Shown here one piece after another: positions 58,626-64,000 of a DNA stretch of 64,000 nucleotides; within the stretch, counting starts at the first letter, position 1, and each line of letters starts with the position of its first letter. The position numbers and the translations under genes were made by a program. Source of the stretch: Methylorubrum rhodesianum (GTDB taxonomy: Bacteria; Pseudomonadota; Alphaproteobacteria; Rhizobiales; Beijerinckiaceae). The notes beneath the pieces are model-generated. The model made no database searches. It worked only from the letters and a program-made list of their open reading frames with translations, and was not told the DNA's origin. The stretch spans positions 124,001 to 188,000 of the forward strand of contig NZ_JACHOS010000009.1 of the NCBI RefSeq assembly GCF_014199985.1. The letters run 5' to 3'.

Positions 58626-61600
58626 ATGAACGGCATCGTCGCGCTCGCGCTCCGGCAACGGCCCCTCGTCATCCTCGCCTTCGTGCTGTTCGTGGTCGGG
58701 GGCCTCGCCGCCTTCCAGAACCTCAACATCGAGGCCTATCCCGACCCGACCCCGCCGATGGTCGATGTCGTGACCCAGACCGACGGCCTCTCGGCCGAGG
58801 AGATCGAGCGCTACGTCACGATCCCGATCGAGCGCATCACCTCCGGCATGCCCAACCTCAGGCAGGTTCGCACGATCTCGCTCTACGGCCTGTCCGACGT
58901 GAAGCTGCAATTCGGCTTCGAGTTCGACTATCTCCAGGCCGAGCAGCAGGTCCTGAACCGCCTGCAGCAGCTCGATCCGCTGCCGGCGGGCGCCAAGCCC
59001 ACCATCTCGCCGATCAGCCCGATCGGCGAGATCTTCCGCTACAAGCTCACGGCGCCGCCCGGCTACAGCGTCCTCGACCTGCGCACGCTCCAGGAATGGG
59101 TGCTCAAGAAGCGCTTCCGCGCGGTGCCGGGCGTGATCGACGCCATCGGCTGGGGCGGCAAGACCAAGACCATCGAGCTGTCGGTCGATCTCGACCGGCT
59201 GATGGCCTACGGCCTGACCCTGTCGAACGTGGTCAAGACCCTCAACGACAGCAACCTCAACGTCGGCGGCAACCGCGTCGCCATCGGCGGCCAGTCGGCG
59301 GTGGTGCGCGCGGTCGGCCTGATCCGCGACGTGGACGACATCAACGGCACGGTGCTGACCCAGGTCGGCGGTGCCCCGGTGCTGGTGAAGGACATCGCCA
59401 CCGTCACCATCGGCCATCAGCCCCGGCTCGGCATCGCCGGCATGAACGACGAGGACGACATCGTCCAGGGCATCGTGCTGATGCGCCGCGGCGAGAAGAG
59501 CACGCCGTCGATCGAGGCGGTGAAGGCGGAGGTCGCCAAGATCGAGGCCGCCGGCATCCTGCCGCCCGGCGTGAAGATCGAGCGCATCTACGACCGCGCC
59601 GACCTGATCGCGGTGACGACCCACACCGTGCTGCACAACATGGTGGTCGGCATCCTCCTGATCCTCGTGATCCAGTGGCTGTTCCTCGGCAACCTGCGCT
59701 CGGCCCTCATCGTCGTGGCGACGATTCCCTTCGCCCTGTTCTTCGCCGTCGTCATCCTCGTGGCGCGCGACGAATCCGCCAACCTCCTCTCGGTCGGCGC
59801 GCTGGATTTCGGCCTCATCGTCGACGGCACCGTCATCATGGTCGAGGCGATCTTCCGGCGCCTGTCCGGCCACGGCATTCCGGGCTATCCGCCGCCGGGG
59901 CTCGACGCGAAATCGGGGCGCATCGCGCTCGCTGCGGGCGACGTCAGCCGCTCGATCTTCTTCGCGGCGGCGATCATCGTCACGGGCTTCCTGCCGCTCT
60001 TCACCCTCACCGGCGTCGAGGGCCACATCTTCGGGCCGATGGCGACGACCTACGCCTACGCGCTGCTCGGCGGATTGATCGCCACCTTCACGGTCACGCC
60101 CGCGCTCGCAGCGTACCTGCTGCCGGCTCATATCGAGGAGAAGGAGACGATCCTGGTCCGTGTCCTCGACCGGATCTACCGCCCTGCGGTGCGCGCCGCG
60201 ATCGGCGCCCGACTCGTGACGGTGGCCTGCGTCGCGCTGATCGCCGTCGGCGTCGGCATGGCCGGCCGCAATCTCGGCTCCGAATTCCTGCCCAAGCTCG
60301 AGGAGGGCAACCTCTGGGTCCGCGCCACCATGCCGGCGACGATCTCGCTGCGCGAGAGCAACGGCTACGTCAACGAGATGCGCAAGATCATCGCTCAGAT
60401 CCCGGAGGTCGAGCGCGTGGTCTCGCAGCACGGGCGCCCGGACGACGGCACCGATGCGGCCGGCTTCTTCAACGCCGAGTTCTTCGCGCCGATGAAGCCG
60501 CTCGACCAGTGGCGCCCCGGCATGGACAAGGAGGCCCTCACCGAGGAGATGCTGCACAAGCTCCAGGCGGCCTTCCCCGGCGTCGACTTCAACCTGTCGC
60601 AATACCTTCAGGACAACGTCGCGGAAGCGGTCTCCGGCATCAAGGGCGAGAACTCGTTCAAGATCTTCGGGCCCGACCTGCAGACCCTGACCGACACGGC
60701 CAAGCAGGTGCAGCGGGTTCTCTCGACGATCCACGGCGTCGAGGATCTGGCGGTGTTCCAATCGCTCGGCCAGCCGACGATCGAGATCGACGTGGACCGG
60801 GTGCGCGCCGCCCGCTACGGCCTGACGCCCGGCGACATCAACACCACGGTGCGTACCGCCATCGGCGGCGACTCGGCCGGCGACCTCTACGATCCCGGCT
60901 CCGAGCGTCACTACCCGATCATGGTGCGGCTGCAGCCGCAGTTCCGCCAGAGCATCGAGGCGATCGCCAACCTGCGCATCGCCGGCCAGAGCCCGGCCAA
61001 CGGCGCCCCCGTGCAGTTCCCCCTGAGCGCGGTGGCGCGGGTCGAGCTCGTCTCCGGCCCGGCCTACATCTACCGCGAGGCCCAGGAGCGCTACCTGCCG
61101 GTGAAGTTCTCCGTGCGCGGGCGCGATCTCGGCAGCACCATCGAGGAGGCGCGCGCGCGCGTGGCCAACGAGGTGAAGCTGCCGCCGGGCTACCGGCTGG
61201 AGCTGGTGGGCGAGTTCAACAACATGAAGGGCGCGATCGCCCGCCTCTCCGTGACCGTCCCGGTCGCGATCGGCATCATCGCGATCCTGCTGTTCATGAA
61301 TTTCTCGTCGGTGGTCGATTCCCTGCTCGCGCTCAGCGTGATTCCAATGGCGATGGCCGGCGGCATCCTCGCACTCTCGCTCACCGGCACCTCGTTCAGC
61401 GTCTCGGCGGCGATCGGCTTCATCGCGCTGCTCGGCATCGCGGTGATGGACGGCATCATCGTGCTCTCCTCCTACAACGGCCTGCTGGCCGCGGGCGTCG
61501 AGCGCGTCCCGGCGATGCTGCGCACCTGCTACACGCAGATGCGCCCCGTGGTGATGACCTGCGTGGTCGCCGGCGTCGGCCTGCTGCCGGCGGCCTTCTC

Positions 61601-61796
61601 CACCGGGGTCGGCTCGCAGGTGCAGAAGCCCCTGGCGCTGGTGGTGGTGGGCGGCATGGCGCTGGCGCCCCTGCTGATCCTGCTGGTGCTGCCGGTGCTG
61701 ATCCTGACCTTCTCCCGCCGCAAGCCCGCCGTGCATTCGGAGGCCTCGGACCGGGTCGCCGCCGCGCAGGCGCATTCCCACGCCGGAGCACATTGA
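58626..61796 (+). CDS. RND efflux transporter, heavy-metal (HME) type
   Basis: A 1056-aa, 12-TM proton-driven pump. The TM4 motif LDFGLIVDGTVIMVE matches the DFGxxxDGxxxxVE signature of the Co/Zn/Cd (CzcA) group, whose Asp, Asp and Glu take part in proton and cation translocation. The periplasmic Met triad of CusA is not apparent. No outer-membrane factor gene is adjacent, so a shared channel is likely. It shares an operon with the adaptor. Divalent cation export is inferred; an organic substrate is not excluded. Confidence 0.9.
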   Translation: MNGIVALALRQRPLVILAFVLFVVGGLAAFQNLNIEAYPDPTPPMVDVVTQTDGLSAEEIERYVTIPIERITSGMPNLRQVRTISLYGLSDVKLQFGFEFDYLQAEQQVLNRLQQLDPLPAGAKPTISPISPIGEIFRYKLTAPPGYSVLDLRTLQEWVLKKRFRAVPGVIDAIGWGGKTKTIELSVDLDRLMAYGLTLSNVVKTLNDSNLNVGGNRVAIGGQSAVVRAVGLIRDVDDINGTVLTQVGGAPVLVKDIATVTIGHQPRLGIAGMNDEDDIVQGIVLMRRGEKSTPSIEAVKAEVAKIEAAGILPPGVKIERIYDRADLIAVTTHTVLHNMVVGILLILVIQWLFLGNLRSALIVVATIPFALFFAVVILVARDESANLLSVGALDFGLIVDGTVIMVEAIFRRLSGHGIPGYPPPGLDAKSGRIALAAGDVSRSIFFAAAIIVTGFLPLFTLTGVEGHIFGPMATTYAYALLGGLIATFTVTPALAAYLLPAHIEEKETILVRVLDRIYRPAVRAAIGARLVTVACVALIAVGVGMAGRNLGSEFLPKLEEGNLWVRATMPATISLRESNGYVNEMRKIIAQIPEVERVVSQHGRPDDGTDAAGFFNAEFFAPMKPLDQWRPGMDKEALTEEMLHKLQAAFPGVDFNLSQYLQDNVAEAVSGIKGENSFKIFGPDLQTLTDTAKQVQRVLSTIHGVEDLAVFQSLGQPTIEIDVDRVRAARYGLTPGDINTTVRTAIGGDSAGDLYDPGSERHYPIMVRLQPQFRQSIEAIANLRIAGQSPANGAPVQFPLSAVARVELVSGPAYIYREAQERYLPVKFSVRGRDLGSTIEEARARVANEVKLPPGYRLELVGEFNNMKGAIARLSVTVPVAIGIIAILLFMNFSSVVDSLLALSVIPMAMAGGILALSLTGTSFSVSAAIGFIALLGIAVMDGIIVLSSYNGLLAAGVERVPAMLRTCYTQMRPVVMTCVVAGVGLLPAAFSTGVGSQVQKPLALVVVGGMALAPLLILLVLPVLILTFSRRKPAVHSEASDRVAAAQAHSHAGAH

Positions 61797-61866
61797 GGGA
61801 AGCGCGGGACCGTGTTTCCGCAGGACTGCCTCGGACGGGTCCCGAAGCGCTTGCCCCGGCGCTTTA

Positions 61867-61876
61867 TGTACGTACA
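61867..61876. promoter_or_regulatory. Palindrome TGTACGTACA upstream of brnT
   Basis: A perfect 10-bp palindrome eight bases before the GTG start, likely overlapping the promoter. BrnA proteins autorepress by binding inverted repeats, so this is a candidate operator. Confidence 0.5.
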
Positions 61877-61883
61877 CTAAATC

Positions 61884-62156
61884 GTGCCGATCACGTTCGA
61901 TCCCGCCAAGAGTGAGTGGAACCGCCAAGAGCGCGGCATGCCGTTCACCATGGCGGAGCGGTTCGACTTCGACACGGCTCTCGTGCGTGAGGATGACCGC
62001 GACGCCTACCCGGAACCGCGCTTCCAGGCACTCGGCAAGATCGGCCGCGAGGTGGTTTTTCTCGTCTTTTCTCCGACAGAGGACGGCTTTCGCGTCATCT
62101 CTCTGCGCAGGGCGACAAAACAGGAGCGTAGCCTATGGCTCGCAAGGCATCCGTGA
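61884..62156 (+). CDS. brnT: BrnT-family type II toxin
   Basis: 90 aa from a GTG. Family features: ITFDPAKSEWNRQERGMPFT at the start (usual WDPxKxxxNxxKHGVxF), VFLVFSPTEDGFRVISLRRA near the end, with ATKQER. BrnT is a RelE-fold ribonuclease that blocks translation. The end overlaps brnA by 22 bases. The Lys/His pattern differs from the canonical form (QERGMPF in place of KHGVSF), so activity should be checked. Confidence 0.85.
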   Translation: MPITFDPAKSEWNRQERGMPFTMAERFDFDTALVREDDRDAYPEPRFQALGKIGREVVFLVFSPTEDGFRVISLRRATKQERSLWLARHP

Positions 62157-62491
62157 CACCCGATGACAATGCGCCCGAACTGACCGGTGCGCAGCTTGCC
62201 GAGATGCGCCCGGCTCGCGAGGTGTTGAACCCCCAGCAGTTTGAGGCGGTCACGTCCGTGCGCCGCGGGCGCCCGAAGGCGCAGGCGCCCAAGGTGCCAG
62301 TGACGATTCGCATCGATGCCGATGTGGTCGAGACCTACAAGGCCACGGGCGACGGCTGGCAGACCCGCATGAACGAGTGCCTGAGCCGAGGTGCGCAGAA
62401 GCTGCGCGCGGCGCCGAAGTCTCGGTCGAGCGAGGCCGGCAAGAAATCGAGCCCGAAGGCTCGGCTTGGTGGCAAGGCGAAAGCCGGGTAG
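62135..62491 (+). CDS. brnA: BrnA-family antitoxin
   Basis: A 118-aa protein. The ribbon-helix-helix domain is PVTIRIDADVVETYKATGDGWQTRMNECL (core shown by TIRIDADV and GWQTRMNE), preceded by a toxin-neutralising N-terminal region and followed by a Lys/Ser-rich tail (KSRSSEAGKKSSPKARLGGK). AGGAG lies eight bases before the ATG. It binds BrnT and represses the operon. Confidence 0.87.
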   Translation: MARKASVTPDDNAPELTGAQLAEMRPAREVLNPQQFEAVTSVRRGRPKAQAPKVPVTIRIDADVVETYKATGDGWQTRMNECLSRGAQKLRAAPKSRSSEAGKKSSPKARLGGKAKAG

Positions 62492-62527
62492 CGAGCCGCC
62501 GGAGCCTCCGCCACCGGAAAAGGATCC

Positions 62528-63511
62528 TCACCCCCGCCGCGTCGAGCCCCGCAGCACCGCCCGCCCGCTCAGCGTCACCTTGCGCACCGGCTGGCTCGGC
62601 TGCTCGATGCGTTCGAACAGGAGGCGCATCGCCTGAGAGCCGATCTCGGCGACCGGCTGCTCGATCACGGTGAGGCCGGGCTCGACCAGATCGGTCCAGG
62701 GCTCGTTGTCGAAGCCCGCGAGCGCGAGGTCCCTCGGCACGGCGAGCCCGAGGGTCCGCGCCGCGCGCACCGCCCCCATCAGCATCAGCCCGTTCGAGAG
62801 GATCAGCGCCTCGGGCCGGTCGGGCTGTGACAGCCAGCGCACGGCTTCCGTTTCCGCGGCGGTCGCGTTCGGCGCCACGGAGCGGGCGAGCGGAGCGAGA
62901 TCGTAGCGGAGCATCGCCGCCGCGTAGCCGGCCTGACGCTCCCGCGCCGTCGAACTGGTGGAGCCGAACAGGCCGCCGACGCGCTTGAAGCCCTGCGCCA
63001 CGAGGTGATCCACCAGCGCCGAGGCTGCAGCCGCGTTATCGAGCACCACGCTGTCATGGGCTCCGGGCAGCCCCGAGCGATCGATGAACACCGTGGGGAA
63101 GGAGAGGCTGTCGGCCCTGAGCCCGTCGGCCGTCACCTTGGTCGGCGCGAAGATCACACCGGTGACGCGCTCCTCCTCCATCAGCCGCAGATACATCGCC
63201 TCACGGGCCGGATCCTCGTCGGTGTTGCACAGGATCACCCGCATGCCGGCGGCGTAGGCCGCATCCTCCACCGCCCGGCTCACCGCCGTGAAGAACGGGT
63301 TGCGGATGTCGGCCACGATCAGGCCGATGGTCTGCGCCGCCTTCGATCGCAGGCGCCGGGCCGAGAGATTCGGCCGGTAGCCGGTGGCGCGAACGGCCGC
63401 CTCGACCTGCTCTCGCACCGCGTCGCTGACCGGGCCGCGGCCGAGCGCCCGCGAGACCGTCGCCGTCGAAACGCCCGCCACGCGGGCCACGTCGCGGATT
63501 CCAACGCTCAT
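62528..63511 (-). CDS. LacI-family transcriptional regulator (FruR-like)
   Basis: 327 aa from the ATG at 63511. The helix-turn-helix is IRDVARVAGVSTATVSRALG with the hinge helix LSARRLRSKA, then a periplasmic-binding-like sugar domain (IGLIVADIRNPFFTAVSRAV, DRSGLPGAHDSVVLDN, LALAGFDNEPWTDLV). Divergent from the fructose-PTS gene at 63722; two palindromes lie between them. Likely represses fructose uptake until fructose-1-phosphate or a similar effector binds (inference). Confidence 0.88.
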   Translation of the reverse strand: MSVGIRDVARVAGVSTATVSRALGRGPVSDAVREQVEAAVRATGYRPNLSARRLRSKAAQTIGLIVADIRNPFFTAVSRAVEDAAYAAGMRVILCNTDEDPAREAMYLRLMEEERVTGVIFAPTKVTADGLRADSLSFPTVFIDRSGLPGAHDSVVLDNAAAASALVDHLVAQGFKRVGGLFGSTSSTARERQAGYAAAMLRYDLAPLARSVAPNATAAETEAVRWLSQPDRPEALILSNGLMLMGAVRAARTLGLAVPRDLALAGFDNEPWTDLVEPGLTVIEQPVAEIGSQAMRLLFERIEQPSQPVRKVTLSGRAVLRGSTRRG

Positions 63512-63516
63512 GGGCA

Positions 63517-63530
63517 GGGAAACGTTTTCA
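63517..63530. promoter_or_regulatory. LacI-type operator near the regulator start
   Basis: GGGAAACGTTTTCA matches the palindrome at 63619 in 11 of 14 positions and lies six bases before the regulator start, the position expected for autorepression. Confidence 0.6.
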
Positions 63531-63618
63531 GCCTCATGAAACGGTTCTGCCACCTGGTTCTAATGGTGACAAGCGGCATGCTTGCACTTTGATGCAGAGC
63601 CACACTTGACGCAGGTTG

Positions 63619-63632
63619 TGAAAACGTTTTCA
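63619..63632. promoter_or_regulatory. LacI-type operator: perfect palindrome TGAAAACGTTTTCA
   Basis: A perfect 14-bp palindrome centred on CG, the classic LacI/GalR operator type, 90 bases before the PTS gene. Confidence 0.75.
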
Positions 63633-63721
63633 TAAAGAACAACAGGTCAGGCCGCTGGACCGAAGGCCGTGGATGGAGCCGGCGAAGCCGTCCGGGTTCC
63701 CTGGGGTGAGGAGAGCACGCC

Positions 63722-64000
63722 ATGCTCGCGCTGACACCGACCCTTTCGCCCCAACGCGCGGGCCCGCGGCTGCTGGTCCGGCTCGGCGCCGCTCCGGCGA
63801 GCAAGGAGGCCGCGATCCGCGAGGCCGCCGGACTGCTGACCACCGCCGGCTGCATCGAAGAGGCCTACGGCGAGAGCATGCTGCGGCGGGAGGGCGTGGC
63901 GAACACCTTCCTCGGCCACGGCGTCGTGATTCCGCACGGCATGGTCGACGACCGGCACCTCGTGCGCGAGAGCGGGCTCGCGGTGTTGCAGGTTCCCGGC
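63722..64000 (+). CDS. fruB: Fructose-PTS EIIA domain protein (probable FruB, 3' end outside window)
   Basis: The first 93 residues of a PTS EIIA(Fru/Ntr)-type domain: MLALTPTLSPQRAGPRLLVR, then ASKEAAIREAAGLLTTAGCI, MLRREGVANTFLGHGVVIPH with the phospho-acceptor His in VVIPHGM. GAGGAG precedes the ATG. Divergent from a FruR-like regulator, which suggests the FruB multiphosphoryl transfer protein (EIIA-HPr-EI), but only EIIA is inside the window, so the later domains are inference. Confidence 0.8.
   Translation, partial: MLALTPTLSPQRAGPRLLVRLGAAPASKEAAIREAAGLLTTAGCIEEAYGESMLRREGVANTFLGHGVVIPHGMVDDRHLVRESGLAVLQVPG

Noticed and set aside
58521..61928. Open frame of more than 1100 codons antisense to the RND pump
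   Set aside because: Its composition (Asp, Arg, His, Gly) is the standard mirror of a GC-rich membrane-protein gene; no ribosome site or motif.

Overview
The window looks like chromosome from a high-GC alphaproteobacterium of the Methylobacterium/Methylorubrum type. This is inferred from the gene families, not from a database search. The pointers are a large oxalate-degradation cluster (two formyl-CoA transferases, oxalyl-CoA decarboxylase, two OxlT-like antiporters), a ChvG/ChvI-HprK-EIIA-HPr signalling block typical of Rhizobiales, a urease with fused gamma/beta subunits, and very high GC with dense GC-rich shadow frames. I see no rRNA, tRNA, CRISPR array, insertion sequence or prophage.

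Layout. 1-5.7 kb: the 3' part of a PAS hybrid histidine kinase, a DUF1269 membrane protein and an oleate hydratase. 6.1-19.2 kb: two DUF2778 (L,D-transpeptidase-like) paralogues bracket a complete urease operon (ureE-F-AB-C-G-D), an orphan urea-binding protein UrtA, and a two-gene unit (TonB-dependent receptor plus membrane acyltransferase) preceded by a textbook cobalamin riboswitch. 19.3-20.2 kb: an NTF2-like protein and an OsmC-family protein.

20.2-35.6 kb is the oxalate island: PAS protein, frc, a decayed HPP-family gene, an alpha/beta hydrolase, oxc, two MFS antiporters, a CBS protein, a 97-aa protein, a 614-aa P-loop protein, two very small genes (55 and 71 aa), a second frc and a GntR/FCD regulator. 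Seven copies or variants of one palindrome, best form ATCTGGTATACCAGAT, lie upstream of nearly every transcription unit here, including the regulator. I read this as the operator of one local regulon. It ties several uncharacterised genes to oxalate metabolism and is the main candidate for an undescribed system. The likely flow is: antiporters bring in oxalate and export formate, Frc makes oxalyl-CoA, Oxc decarboxylates it to formyl-CoA, and formate feeds methylotrophic C1 metabolism.

36-46 kb: three glycosyltransferases, an operon of four small hydrophilic or secreted proteins, a fourth glycosyltransferase with a PIG-L deacetylase, then queC, queD and queE (preQ0 synthesis) with two unknown genes. 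46.3-50 kb: a D,D-carboxypeptidase with an Ala/Lys-rich tail, a CobW-type GTPase, and a GIY-YIG protein beside inverted repeats. 49.6-53.8 kb: HPr, EIIA(Man), HprK, ChvG and ChvI on the minus strand. 54-61.8 kb: an FMN-binding protein, lepA and an HME-type RND efflux pair. 61.9-64 kb: a BrnT/BrnA toxin-antitoxin pair, and a LacI-family regulator divergent from the start of a fructose-PTS gene that runs off the window.
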